Assembly (NCBI GenBank): GCA_036583965.1
Contig: JAZBQD010000014.1
Location: forward strand, 46,402,990 to 46,466,989
DNA from: Prunella strophiata
Taxonomy: Eukaryota; Chordata; Aves; Passeriformes; Prunellidae
Reading direction: 5' to 3'
DNA length: 64,000 nt
The notes under the pieces are model-generated. The model ran no database searches, was not told the origin of the DNA, and worked only from the letters and a program-made list of their open reading frames with translations. The position numbers and the translations under genes were made by a program. Below, piece by piece: positions 35,801 through 48,283 of the stretch (the stretch's first letter is position 1; each line of letters begins with the position of its first letter).

Positions 35801-37474
35801 CTTAATCACAGCATTCTTTAAGCACTTGCCTCTAAATTTTCAAAATGGGGAATGTAATACAGCCTGCAGCACATTTCATGGATACCTAGTCCACTGGGAG
35901 GATTTATGGGGACTTTGCATGGTGATGGCATTAAACACAAGGTATTCAAGCAAGGTCTGTGAGCTAGAGAACTGAGAGGATTTGCTAAGGTCCACAATGG
36001 AAAAAGGAGAGAATGAAGATTAACACTGGATTCAGTACAAATGATGCCTCTCTCTTTTATATTCTTTATGATCATACATGAGTTGTGGATTTTGTAGTTT
36101 GGTTCTTATGAAACTTTAGGCATTGTATGCTGTAATGTCTCTGTGTTGCTTGAAAATATATTCTTGGATATTTTGGACTTTCAGCATATTCCAGATGTAG
36201 TATTAGTAGTGGTATATATGTATGTCTGGGAATAATGGCTGTTTGAGCAACTAGAAAATGTCAAGATAGATAATTATTCATTGAAAAAAAGGCACAAAAA
36301 ATCTGCAATGGATGCTATTCATATAATATTGTTTAGACATTTATAGAGCTGGCTTAATAAAGGACTGTGAATAAGCAATGCAAAAATTGCCAAAATTTAC
36401 AATGACTTCTGTATGAAAGATATTTTCCCTTAGCTGTAAATAGAATTTGGCTCTAAATCATTGCCTCAGAATGCAACACGAATACTGAAAATGAAGGGCT
36501 CATTTATATCCATTGCCCTAATTTTATCACTTGAGTACTCTAGATAAAGGACTGAATAAAGAAGCAGGTGATAGGTATCTAAGGAGAAGTTAAAATGGAC
36601 TTTCCAAGTTTATGTTTCTGACTATAATCCTTGTTCCACTACAGTCACCTCTCAGCCTCCACAGGTACTATATTTTTAATTTTATTGTGCTTCAGGCACT
36701 ATAGTTAAGTTTTTGAATGGACCCAAAGCTGCCCTTGTCTTTTTGAAACAAAAGCTTTCATTGCCTGACAAGAGGAAAATGAAGGCTTCCACCCTCACAA
36801 ATAGACTCTGTCAGCCATTCTTGATAAAATTAATGAATTAACATATTGGTAGGTCCAAGTACATACAAAAGAAAAAGAACTATCATGCTGGATATCTTTT
36901 ATGCAATTTATTTAGGGTGCTAAATGAGAGAAACTTTCAGGCTTCAGCATCCTTCCAGGTCCCAGGATGTTTGATGCCTTTTGTTCAAAGTACTGTGCTT
37001 CTAATGCCTGCAGAAACAGTGTTGTGCTGCCTTACAGTGTCAATGCCTGAACCTTGTTTGTAGCCAGGCACATAGACACTAAAAGAGATTCTTTTCCATG
37101 TTAACCAGCCCTTACTGTACTGCAGTCCCTCAGACTTACAGTGAAAAGTAGAAGAAAAAGCAAAGGATGTCACACAGTCACAGCATGGGGTTTCACATCC
37201 TTGCTCATCTTAATTTTTCTCTAAGATTTTTAGCTTTTCTGTTTCCAAGAGGATGTATAAAAATTTAACCATCAGTTTTTAGTTATTCCAGGATGGTGCT
37301 TTGACATCCTCTCTTACTGTAGCTCTTCCAGTTCAATAGCAGTAATCAAAGAGAAACCTGGATTTTGTCATCTCACAGTCCTGGGGGACCATAACCTTTT
37401 TATTACCCTGAGATACAGCTATTTGTGGCCAAGAATTCAAGGTCCAACTCTGATACAATGCACATGCATAACCT
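32815..37474. other. Non-coding stretch with two GC-richer patches
   Basis: Mostly AT-rich. Patches at about 32980-33180 and 34262-34425 are clearly richer in G and C than their surroundings. The first gives overlapping frames on the plus strand and the second a 61-codon frame on the minus strand. I recognise no protein family or retroelement in either; both could be old repeat remnants. No gene assigned. Confidence 0.5.
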
Positions 37475-37479
37475 TGGCT

Positions 37480-37866
37480 CAGACTTCTGAGGAACTCCTT
37501 GAGGCCATCTCCAGCCATGTGGATGACAAGGTGATCACTAAAGGTAAATCATGCTTGACAAACCTGATCACCTACTATAATGAAAGAGCTACCTGGATGG
37601 ATGAGGGAAAAGCAGTGGATACTGTCTACCTTGACCTCAGTAAGGCTTTCAACACTTGTCTCTCACAATATCCTCATAGGCAAAGTCAGAGAGCGGGACT
37701 GGGTGAGCTGACAGTGAGGTGGATTGAGAACTGGCTGAGCAGCAAATCCCAGGAGATCGTAATCAGTGGCACAAAGACTAATTGCATGCCTGTCACTAAC
37801 AGAGTTCCCCCAAGGTTCAATACTGGTTCCAGTTTCTTTAACTTATTCATCAATGACTTGGATTAA
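37480..37866 (+). pseudogene. CR1 reverse transcriptase remnant
   Basis: The frame contains CLTNLITYYNERATWMDEG, then VDTVYLDLSKAFNT, the RT motif A with its catalytic Asp. TVRWIENWLSSKSQEIVISG, a degraded PxG block (VPPRFNTGSSF) and NLFINDLD follow. The order and spacing match the finger and palm part of CR1-type reverse transcriptases, which copy element RNA at a nicked target. The frame stops right after INDLD, before the second catalytic Asp pair, whose codons are degraded. The frame formally opens at 37423, but the first residues precede recognisable CR1 sequence. Confidence 0.85.
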
Positions 37867-38013
37867 AAGGGGCAGATGCCTTCTCAGCAAGCCCACTGAC
37901 AACACGTAGCTAGGAGGAGTCCAGGTGGCATGTCCTGGGGTGCAGTAGGAAGAGCACTGGCAGCAGGACAAGGGTGGTGCCCTTCTACTCAGCTCTGGTG
38001 AGGCCACATCTAG

Positions 38014-38367
38014 AACTTTGTGTCCACTTCTGGGCTCCTGGAGAGGGTCCAGTGGAGGGCAACAAAAAGGAGCAGGTGGCTGGAGCATCTCTCTTATAAG
38101 GAATGGCTGAGGGGACTGGGTGTGTTCAGCCTTGAGAAGAATCAGCTGAGGAGGAACCTCATCAATGAATGTCAGTACCTGAAGGGAGGGGGTCAGAAGG
38201 ATGGAGCCAGGCTTTTCTTGGTGGTGGCAGACAATGAGACAAGAGGCAATGGGCAGAAACTGATGCACAGAAAGTTCCACCTGAATATGAGGAAGAACTT
38301 CTTTACTGTGGAGGTGACTGAGCACTGGAACAGATTGTCCAGAGAGGTTGTGGAGTCTCCCTTGATG
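38014..38367 (+). pseudogene. CR1 ORF2 C-terminal remnant
   Basis: Residues include [28 protein letters not shown] sequence, LFSLEKNQLRRNLI-like sequence, YLKGG, RGNGQKL, NMRKNFFTVEVTEHWNRLSREVVESP. These are the conserved blocks of the CR1 ORF2 C terminus after the RT domain. The frame differs from that of the upstream RT piece, and a stop follows VESPLM, close to the usual end of the protein. The 256-codon frame on the opposite strand across this region is an antisense artefact. Confidence 0.85.
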
Positions 38368-38481
38368 TAGATATTCAAAAACCATCCAGACACAATCGTG
38401 TGCCACATGCTCTGGGATGACCCTGCTTGAAAAGAGAGGATGGACCAGATGACCTCTGCTGTCCCTTGCAGCTTTATCCAT

Positions 38482-38522
38482 CTTGTGATTCTGTGACTGC
38501 AATTCTGTGATTGCGATTGCGA
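38482..38522 (+). repeat. CR1 terminal octamer repeats
   Basis: Degenerate tandem copies of ATTCTGTG/ATTGCG-like octamers close the CR1 copy. CR1 ends in such repeats instead of poly(A), so this marks the true 3' end of the insertion. Confidence 0.85.
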
Positions 38523-41500
38523 AGTGAGGAAGTGGGGTAAGAAAGGCCATGGAGTCATGCTGTGCACAACAAAAAAAGGCAGAAAGGTATGAGATTGTTG
38601 AGATTGGGCTCATTAGCAGGTCAAGGGTTCAGGAGGAGAAACCCCAGCTTGGAAAGATAGATGTTTTCTGAAGGAAAAAACCCCATGGATTTGGAAGATG
38701 GCAAGTCAGTAGCATGGAGGATCCGCTCTTGGGACCATTGGAAGTCTGATCTTCCCCAACTAACTGATGCCTACTGGTTCAGCAAACATATGTTAATGGG
38801 GTATTGAGCTCATTAATTGTAGACATTTTTGGGTCTAAATAAATAGCTGTTTTATATTTGACCTGATGCCTAACCTGCTTGCAAAATCTTTTGTTCTTGA
38901 AAAAAGTCTCTTACATGAAGTGATGTAAAGTGATCTGATGATCACTAAATCCTACCTGGGAAAGTCAATGAGACTCCAACTTCCCTTCAATATTTAGCTT
39001 TGACAATAACTGAATGAATATGTTGCCATTGTATGAAGTGGAGCGGTATTAAGTGGAAAGACTTGAGCTTGTAGCTCTAGTTTGATTCAGGAAAGAAATT
39101 TGAAACCCACTCCCAGGGAAGTGTACAAGCTGGCACAACTCTCAAAGAAATATCTCTTGCTGTCTGTTGTGGACATATTTGCAAGAAAAGAGTCAGGTTC
39201 AAAGGATCCCATCTGGAGGAAGATGTGGAGAGAGCCAGTCAGAAACTGCAGCCAAACATCCTATTTCTTAAACATAAATAGTTCCTTATTCGTATGGCTT
39301 TGAGAATATTTTTTACATTCTTGGTACCTGCACTCCAAAGTACATTTGAGGTTTTTTTTCTCTGATCTGATAATTGTTTATATGTATGACTCGCCTTAAG
39401 CATACAAGGTATATTTGTACATTTAAAGTAACCTACATGATTAGAATCTTTACTAAATGAGAACTGCTCTATAATGAAGTTGTCAATAAATTAAAAGCAT
39501 AATTTAACACAAGCAGTACAGGGTCCTCCAAACTTAGGTGAGTTTAAATGTCTACTTCATAGCTAACCTTTCTTTTAAAAAATTTAGTTTTTGTGTTTTA
39601 ACCAAAATACTGTTAAACACAAGGTTTCTTTTCTTTCCTTGTATTAAGGAAAGAAAATTCATTGCTCTGAGTGAATATTTCTTATTCCAACAATGAACTG
39701 TATTTGACAGCCAACTTGCATTAAATCTCTGAAAAGAAGATTGCACGATGAAAATGCTGTCAGACTCCTACCTGTAGTAACATTAGTGGGTACCACTTTA
39801 ACCAGGAAAATTACTTTAACCAGGAAAATTACAACTTATTTACTGAATATGGGATCAGGTGACCATTTCTAATTCCAGTCAAAATATGCAGTCATGCATG
39901 GGTATGAGACTCAAATGGCCTTTTAATAAGTTTACAATTTGGTTATCTCTCTGAGCAGGCTTAAGAATTGATCTCAAACACAAAATTTTTATTAATTTTT
40001 TTAATGTTGGATAAGCTACTTGGAACAACCTTTTTATTAGAGTTGTAACTGTTTGGTTTATTTGGAACCCTTCTCAAATTTTAATTATTGGATTTTCACT
40101 CATCTACCTAGACTTCATCTAAATTGTAACCTTTCATTATCACTGTTACATTGACTTCTACAAGCCTTCAAGGCATAATTGGCCTTTATGTATGAAGGAG
40201 GCATTTATTTTCTCTGTATTATAAAGGTGATCCATATGTGTTATCATAATGACATTACATTCACAAAAGAAGAAAACAAATCATCAGGATGGAACTACAG
40301 AACTATCTCTACCTTTTTCTTACTGTTTGTTCCATAGAGATGTTTTATGTATGTTGTCACTGTATGCTTTTAAATGCAACATGGGTCAAATTGTAGTCTG
40401 GCATTTGGAGGAAAACATCAGAGATATTGTCTTACATGTTCATATATTTTGAGAGGACCATAGCAAAAATTTAGAGAAAGAAAGTCTGATTTTTCATTCT
40501 TTATTTGCTAAAAAATAAATAGTTTGGTTGTTTTTCTTTTTTTTTAATTTCAAAGTTGCAGATATATTAACAAACAGGAATCCAATTCAATTTGCATTAA
40601 AAATTCTTGTATTTTTATAAAATTATGTAGTCATTATAAATTACCAAAGTAAAACATATTATTTTAATTGCCTTTATTTTGTGAACCACTTAATTTTTAT
40701 TTGTATTGACTTCTGGTCAGTAACCAAGTTTGCTTATTAAGAGACACTATTTTGGTTACATGATAATTGGAAAACAGCTGCTAATAGATCGTATGTAGAA
40801 TTGTTTTTTCCTTGTAAAAGCTTATAATGATAGTCATTAACTATGTGATAAATCATCCTACGAGAAAATTAAATTTTATATTTTTCCTCTACTTCTCCCT
40901 CACCCTCTTTTTCTTATGTGTCTGGACTACACTTTAGCTCATTTCAACCCTTCTAATTTTGTGAAAGAAAAAAAAAAAAATTCCTTTCTTCAAATTTTTC
41001 ATTCCATTTATTTTTGTGATAACTTAGTTGAGCCCAGAAAGCTCATGCAATTGCTTTTCAGAAGTCACAAGTGCATCAGGATCACTTTCTAACCTCAATG
41101 TCTTGGCCAAGGCTTGGATGAATGCCAAGAAGGAGCACCACATACTCACCCTTTTCTGTCACTTTTCCTCAAGATACTGGTCACCATCAGAGACAGGAAA
41201 TTGAGCAAAAAAAAGTCCTTGAATTGGAAGTTTTCCAGTGATTTATCACTTGGCTGAATTTGCGTAAGTTTTCACAGGTTTGGTAAAATTTCATGTCACC
41301 CTTATGAATTAACTCTTCTGGCTGATGTCAGCTGCCACCCTGGAAGTGTGAGGTCAGCAGAGGCTTCCAGTAAGACTGCCAGGCTTCACGTAGGTAAAGC
41401 TGCATATTGCATCTGCTCTCACCATGAGAAATGACTGCATCTTTTCCCAGAAAAACTAATTGGACACAGGCATCACCCAGCATGAAGAATTTCCAAAGAT

Positions 41501-43261
41501 GAGATCTCTGTGCCCTTTCCTTGTCTGTGATGCAAAGTGAGCACAACAGTGCTAGTAGGAGCGAGGGATGCCGCGGACTCAAGGTGCTCACTGATTAGTC
41601 ACACTTGTCAATACTGGATCTGGTCTCCTTTGATGTTATCTTCATCACAGACTATAGCATAGGCAATAAAAAAATCTTTCTTATATGAAATCTGAATTTA
41701 TGTGGCCATGTCAGTTCAATTTGCTGAAACCGTAGGGTCAGGTTGCATTCTTTGACATCCTCTGCCCAGTGTAGGCTGCGCCAATTCATCATCCACAGGG
41801 CCTGGTTGGATGAATTCAGAGGAGGTGCTGTGAATCTGTGCCTTTCTCTAACTGAACAGAGTAGTCTAGGTCCAAGTGCTGGACCATTTGGACACAATAC
41901 CATATCAGCTATTCCTTATCTCCTAGAAAGGAAAGAGAGCAGTTTTATGGAGTGCCAGTAGCAATGGTGAGTCCAGGTTAGCCCATCTGGACTTGGGGAT
42001 ACACATGATATATATTTTTATATCAAGGGACTTGTAAAATGAAAAACACATAGTCATTCAGATGCACAAGACATTTATTTAATGAAAAACATGTATGACT
42101 CATCAAGAATGTTCACCATCAATTCTCTTTTGTATTCAAAACTAAAATGAGTTTCTATTAAATGTATTTTATTAGCAACATCTGACTCTTATGTCAGCCA
42201 CTCAATTAAGAAAGGCCTTTTCCCCTCTCTTAGGTTAATTGTGTTTTCCATTGCATTTAAAATATCAAATTTTTTATTATAATAAGATTTTGCTAATGTT
42301 CTGAAATTCAGATCAGTTAGTCCAGGTCAAAAAGATAATTAAAGCATACAAGCTTGCTTCTATTTCAAGCAAAGTAGATATAAAAATGAATTATCACTAG
42401 TCATCAATAACCTGGTGTCTAGAAATCATTCCAGCTTCACAATTTAGAATTTCCTCGATGGGTTAATAGACAGTGCACAGGATTCACATGGCACATGCAT
42501 GTACGAGAGGAAGAGAGGGAGCACAGAAACTCATTTCCCAGTCACATATTAAATCTGGTTCTAATGGCTTAATTTTTCAGATGAAAACTGGGAATCTTTG
42601 AACTTCTTGTGATATGCACAAGATTATTAATAAATGAACCATCAAAAGGTTGTATTTCAGAGAATAAAAGTAAAATAAACAGTGCTAGAATGTCCTGTGA
42701 AATTTGGTTTTGTTTGGGGTTAAATTTTGGTGGTTTTGTTCAAATCTAGAACACATAATTTCTGCAGGCATTTTAAATGTTGCTAGTTTCTCACTGAATA
42801 GTAATAGTATTGAATCAAGGCTAGAATAACTACCTCATCAGCTGTAAGATAATTTATGCATGCAACCATATTTTGCATACTACACATCTATATAAAATAC
42901 ATAAATTTAGACATAGACATAAAAATAAATATTTGCATATCATCGATGCCAATTCAATTTTCTGTCAAAATCAAGCTTGGCACAGATGATTCTGGCTCAC
43001 CATCATTAGAGGAAATAATTAGGAGATGCTAGCTTAAAGCATTAAAAAATCAAAGGGCAAGTTGCCAATAAATAAGGTTAGTTTTGAAGTCATGTCAGTT
43101 AAAATTCCTAAACTTTTCTCTGAACCCTTGAGAACCAAATGTTTGTTCTTCTAATTAAATTAAAGATTCTCAGGTAATGTGGTAGGTCTGGAAGCAAAAG
43201 GTTTGGGAAAGTGCTGAACATCTCAACATAAAAAAAAAATCCATGTAGAGCTGAACACTGC
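38523..43261. other. AT-rich non-coding stretch
   Basis: No gene or interspersed repeat recognised. It holds a perfect 18-base tandem duplication at 39795-39830, listed separately. Confidence 0.5.
39795..39830. repeat. Perfect 18-base tandem duplication
   Basis: The unit ACTTTAACCAGGAAAATT occurs twice with no mismatch (39795-39812, 39813-39830). Lack of divergence suggests a recent event. Confidence 0.95.
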
Positions 43262-43337
43262 CATCTATCTATCATCTATCTATCTATCAATCTATTTATC
43301 TATCTATCTATCAATCATCTATCTGTCTATCTATCTG

Positions 43338-43387
<50 letters not shown>

Positions 43388-43388
43388 C
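43262..43388. repeat. Tetranucleotide microsatellite (ATCT/GATA)n
   Basis: About 125 bases of ATCT units. The first part carries variant units (ATCA, ATTT, CTGT). The last part, about 43338-43387, is uninterrupted for roughly 12 units. The complementary strand reads GATA. Long uninterrupted runs are prone to length variation, so this is a likely polymorphic marker. Confidence 0.97.
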
Positions 43389-46153
43389 ATCTTTCTTTTT
43401 CTGGTTTTGTAGTGTCTGTGTGCTTGAGGTACTTTAAGCAGGCAATAAAACTGTTCATTGATTTACTCAAAGATGATACTCTGCAGTCCAAACCATTGAG
43501 TGATAAAGTGGCTTCAGCTTCAAAAATTAACTACTGTTCCAACTGAGGATATTAATTTAGTTGTATCCTATGTTGTGGTGACTATTTTCTCTAATCTTGT
43601 ATGGCTACTACCATAATGTACAAAACCACATGACTAGCAGAATGGTGTTGCTACATGAATATACATTTTATAAATGCTGCTAATTAACAAAGCCACATAT
43701 GAAATGGCTCTGGAAACTTTGTATTTCTCTAAATTCTGGTCTTTGAACATAATACACACTTGTTCAAATATATGAATAATTATATTTTATTTAAATATTA
43801 AGATTGGGCATTAATTAATGATGTCCAGTGACTTAGGATTCAAAACCAACTAGTCATTTACAGGTGAGGAGATAGTAGATTGCTAAGCATTTCCTGATGA
43901 TCAAGGCCTCTGAAGGCATCTTAGGTCTCCTTTGACCTCTCTCACTCTCTCTTGATAAAGTTAATTCCTTTTTACCAGGCTTGTCTCTCACTATGTTATG
44001 TGCCAGTTCCACTCCTCTCCTCCTGTCCCTCCAGATTCAGTAAAACAAAGACTGAGATACCACTTTGGTTGTTGCCAAAACAGACCTTATCTCATAGAAT
44101 TTTCTTGCAGACAGTAATTTCTTTGCCAATATCCTTATATTTCTCCACACACAGACTTACCTTACCTATATCTAGGCATTACACTGACAGGCTTATTGGC
44201 AATGCCCAGGACAATGCAGTGATAGAGCAGATGAAAGCAGAGCAAAAGTATTTCTAGACAGATGTAACTAAAAAGTAGGAAAACAAATATAGTTGAAAGG
44301 GAAAGCTGATGTTTAAATTACAAAACAGTATGAAACCCCCTCTTTGGTGCAGTTTGTGCTGAAGAAGCACAGCCTGTGCCTTGCAGTTGTGTGATGTAAA
44401 AAGAGCACAGTGCAGCAGCCCTGCTTCCACATCCAACTGCTCCTCCTGGGGAAGAGGGCAGAACATGAGGTCTTCAGAAGACCATTAGGGAGCATAAATA
44501 TTGTAACCTGACTTAATCCTCAAGAGGTATGTGGGTATTTTAAGAGTCTAAAAGTGCAGCTGTTGCCAACTGTGTAGGAAAGCATGCACAGGTCCTGAGA
44601 ATGGGACCAGCAGTTCCAGTTGTTGGTGTTTGTATAGGTTTTTAATGCAGAATAAATGAGTAGATATAAATTTTTGTGTTCTCAGAGGGAGAGGAAAACC
44701 TGATGCGGTTCTTTTAGCAAATATGAGAAAATAAAAAGGTGTGAATGGGTAAACTACAGCAGCAGAGAGGGTAATATTGGCTCCCTGGGAAAGCCAAAGC
44801 GTCTCACTGCTTAGACAGAAGGGGAGCAGGATGCCACTCATCACTGTGGGACTTTGTCTCATTCTTGTATTGAACTGCAAATTGACTCATCAGAGCTGTA
44901 ACTCAGCACAAGAAACACAGTGGAATTCACTTTCCTGACTGTTAGGAGACAAGGTCAGTCTGGGATATTTCTAGCTGGTCCAGTATTACACTGTGGCACG
45001 ATTACAGCATGGCAGTAGTATCCCAATGGTGTTATTTTCATGCAGCCACCCTAGAAGTGGCTACAGACAGGAATGGCTTCCCAGAGCCCAGATGCTGAGA
45101 TGCTGATGCCATTTCCCCATCTGTCTGCCCCTACTACGTTACTTCAATTCCATCTCAGAATCTCAGGCTGCTGTGAAGTAGCATCACACCACAGTTGTGC
45201 TGTGGTAAATGTCATTGCATTGGCTCCTGGCAAGAGTCATTAAAGACAAACATGTATAGAACTAAGTACTTAACTTTTCTTTGTGCCTTGGAAAAAAATT
45301 CCTCTTGTATTTAATCTTTTGAGCCTATTTGTGCTTGCTTACCTTCAAAAGATCTTAAAAGTTTTCATATAAAGTGATAAGGATGAGGAAGTAAGTTTGC
45401 AGGAAACAATGAGCTATCTGCAGACTGTGAAATTCCTGTTGAGTGCAGGCTAGTAACCTAAGTTGTTCAAAACCTGATTGCCTGAGGAGAGATATTTGCC
45501 TTTGCAAAGCTCTTTAGGATGTGAACTGAGCTGAGTTGGCTTTGTGAAACCCTCCTGCTCTCAGTTCTTAACCATATATGTAATTGGCCAAACTTATTTT
45601 CCTCATAGATAAGTCAGATTGAATCAGGGGTTCAGAAAAGACTTGTGAAACAAAGTTATCCTTTTAATGTTGGTCACTAAAACCTTATAAAAGTGCATGG
45701 ATATTTTAGATTGCAGGTTGATGAATAAGGAAACAGGTTTTGTTGTGAATTTGGGCACTACTGAGCATAGCAGGATATTATTCAGTAATGGAGAAATGGC
45801 CAACAGTGCAACACGTACAACATGATTTTAAGATGATAGTACTGAGGCCAGTAAAATTATAGTAAATTAATTTATAGGAGATTAAAACATTTCCCCTGAT
45901 ATACCTGTACTCTGCATGAACATACAATTGAAATAAACCATTCAGATATGGAGCTCTTAACCTCTTCTCTGATATACTGAAGTGTTCTGAAAAACACAAG
46001 TAGTTGAACAGATATGAAAGGAGCCTCACATCTTGTTGTGTACACACTCAAATCTCAGCCAAAAGGAGGGGCAGCTGCACTACAAGTTTGCCCATTAATT
46101 TAAGTTTAAGTTGAAGACTTGATCCTCTAACTCTGGGTGCAGTGCTAACAGAC
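43389..46153. other. Non-coding stretch, no gene recognised
   Basis: AT-rich DNA; short frames at 43952-44257 and 44548-44880 show no recognisable domains. No interspersed repeat identified. Confidence 0.5.
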
Positions 46154-46424
46154 ATAGAATCATAAAATCCTAGACTGATTTGTGTTGGAAGGAACCTTAA
46201 AGATTATCCCTGCCATAGAGGAATGCTCTCCACTAGATCAAGATGCCCAAGGCCCCATCAAGTGGCCTTGCACTCTTCCAGAGATGAGGCATTCACAACT
46301 TCTCTGGTCCATGCCTTATCCTCTCTAGTGAAGAATGTCTTCCTGACTTCTAACCTAAATCTAGTTCTCTTTTAGTTTAAAACCATTTACACTTGTCCTA
46401 TCACTATCTGCCTGTGTGAAACAA
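46154..46424 (-). mobile_element. CR1 LINE 3' end fragment
   Basis: On the plus strand the copy opens with ATAGAATCATAAAATCCTAG at 46154, the reverse complement of the CR1 terminal octamers. It continues through TGTGTTGGAAGGAACCTTAA, and ends near the block CACTTGTCCTATCACTATCTG at about 46391-46412. It aligns with the CR1 fragment at 13620-13875 in the same orientation. It is 5'-truncated and non-coding. Confidence 0.9.
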
Positions 46425-46472
46425 AGAATAGTGGTGGGGTTTGTGCAAATGGGGTTTACCCTAGAAGATTTC

Positions 46473-46513
46473 TGGCTTACAGGTAGAGGTTTATGGCTTA
46501 CATGTAGAGGTTG
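46473..46513. repeat. About 21-base tandem duplication
   Basis: Units beginning TGGCTTACAGGTAGAGGTT (46473) and TGGCTTACATGTAGAGGTT (46494) lie back to back with one mismatch. They sit between the CR1 fragment and the solo LTR. Confidence 0.9.
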
Positions 46514-46625
46514 TATCACTGACTTCATTCCCTTTGTTACAGATAGGGGAGAGAGCTTTCATTAGGTCACAGCTGAATAAAATACTAGCATACTCTGCAT
46601 GTGAATCTATCCAGGTATATGATGC

Positions 46626-47198
46626 TGCTGTAGTTTAACCTCAAACAGCTCCATGCAGCTGCTTGCTCAGTCACTTTGCAGAGGGATGGGGGAGAAAATC
46701 AGAAAAGTGAGAAAATCCATGAGTCGAGATAGAAATATTTTAGCAGGCAAAGCAAAAGCTGAGCAGGCAAGCAAAGCAAAACAAGGGATTCATTCACCAC
46801 TCACCATGGGGGGAGGCAGGTATTCAGACATCCCCAGGAAAGCAGAGCTCCATCATGGGTAACAGTGACTGGGAAAGACAAACATCATCACTCTGAACAT
46901 CCCTCCCTTCCTTCTCCTTCCCCCATGTGCTGAGCACAACACCACATGGTAATGGGATATCCCTGTGGTCAGTTGGGGTCAGCTGTCCTGGCTGTGTCCC
47001 CTCCTTGTGCACCCCCTACCTCCTCACTGGTGGGGTGGGGTGAGAGGTGGAAAAGGCCTTGACTCTGGGTAAACTCTGTTCAGCAACAGCTGAAATACCC
47101 CTGTGTTAATCAACATGTTTCCCAGCACTAACCCAAAACTTGGCCCCATACTAGATACTATGAAGAAAATTAAATCGATCACAGCCAAAATCAGCACA
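46626..47198 (-). repeat. Solo ERVK-like LTR
   Basis: On the minus strand the LTR runs from TGTGCTGATTTTGGCTG at 47198 to CTACAGCA at 46626, with TG and CA ends. No internal retroviral sequence or primer binding site flanks it, so it is probably a solo LTR left by recombination between two LTRs. Flanks share only GATG (46621-46624 and 47199-47202), a possible decayed part of a six-base target duplication. The U3 matches that of the LTR at 10052-10636. The promoter TATA region found there is not recognisable here. Confidence 0.85.
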
Positions 47199-48216
47199 GA
47201 TGGTCCCTTATGACATTAATCTTCTAGGAAAAGTTAAGAATTCTGTTGTGGAAGCAAATGAGGTCATCTCTTAGATATTGGTTATATCTTAACTATTACT
47301 ATCACCCTCTTTGTAAGCTTTATAAGTAGGATTTGCACAGTAGACTGCAAAGAAACAATTGCTTTAATGAAAATTGCTTATGGATGCAATAGGCTGAATA
47401 TGCTTGTATCTAGGAAGGGGTTTCAATTTTCCACAAGACTCATACTAATGAAACACTTTATAATTAGATACTGTACATGCTGGTAAGGTTTGGTCTAAAA
47501 CTTCAATGTTTGTCAAATATACCAAAAGGAAAGATGTTCTGAATAACAAACTTAGCTGGTGCTACTATGATAATTTCCCAGTCAGTTATTCAGTAAGAGT
47601 ACCTCAGAGTAAGTTCATGAAAAACAGATTTGGGGTAAATATTTTGAAACCTGCTAGACATGGCAGTGGAAGATTTTACATAGTAAACCCTTTCTTCCAT
47701 TTTTGGCTCATGACAATATGTCTGAATCCACTTCTTCCCAGAGTGAGAAGTAAAACTACCAGTTGTGTGGGATTTAAAAGGGACTGTGGTCTTTTACTGA
47801 AAACCAGCCACTTCCAGCATTCTTGGTGCAGAGTTAATTTGGTAGGTTGTATTTCAGCATGAATACCTCAATAGTCTGGTTTGCTGCAGAGGCATAGCTT
47901 AGCATCTTTACACCTGTATCTGCTAAACATCAGTTTCTCATTTTTCCTCTGATTAGTATCATATACTCAGTGAGCACAGCATGAAAATAAAAACAAACAA
48001 CAAATAAAAACAAAAAAGACAGAACTACTAAAAATACATTTGAAGTTGCATGTTTCAGTGTAAAAGTAATACTGAAACAGTAAATATGACACATCAGCCT
48101 TGACAGGTATTTTGCAATTGTATTTCTTGTGCATTGTTTGGGAGAAAGAATTTTGCAATTACAATATTTTGGCACAGATAATAATGAAATTATGACTTGA
48201 TTGAAACATATGACAG

Positions 48217-48283
48217 TAAGGAAAAGAATAATAAATAAATAAGGAAAAGAATAATAAGTAAGGAAAAGAATAATAAATAAATA
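48217..48283. repeat. Three-unit minisatellite
   Basis: Units start TAAGGAAAAGAATAATAA at 48217, 48240 and 48259. The first and third also have an extra AATAAATA tail. Units are nearly identical. Confidence 0.9.

Larger units (their letters stand above)
37475..38522 (+). mobile_element. CR1 LINE, 5'-truncated and internally deleted
   Basis: This is the longest CR1 copy in the window. It begins just upstream of the reverse-transcriptase (RT) domain, near 37475, and keeps RT coding sequence to about 37920. It then jumps, within the stretch 37920-37935, to the C-terminal region that starts with GGGGTGCAGTAGGAAGAGC. It runs through the whole 3' UTR to a tail of ATTCTGTG-type octamers at 38482-38522. 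An intact element would have several hundred more bases at the junction. The codons for the catalytic Asp-Asp box near 37890-37900 are mutated. The copy cannot move on its own. Confidence 0.95.

Noticed and set aside
47506..47862. 118-codon plus-strand frame
   Set aside because: No similarity to a known family and no splice or promoter support.
48217..48283. Spaced repeat units resembling a CRISPR array
   Set aside because: Only three units, directly abutting with no unique spacers, in a vertebrate genome; it is a minisatellite.
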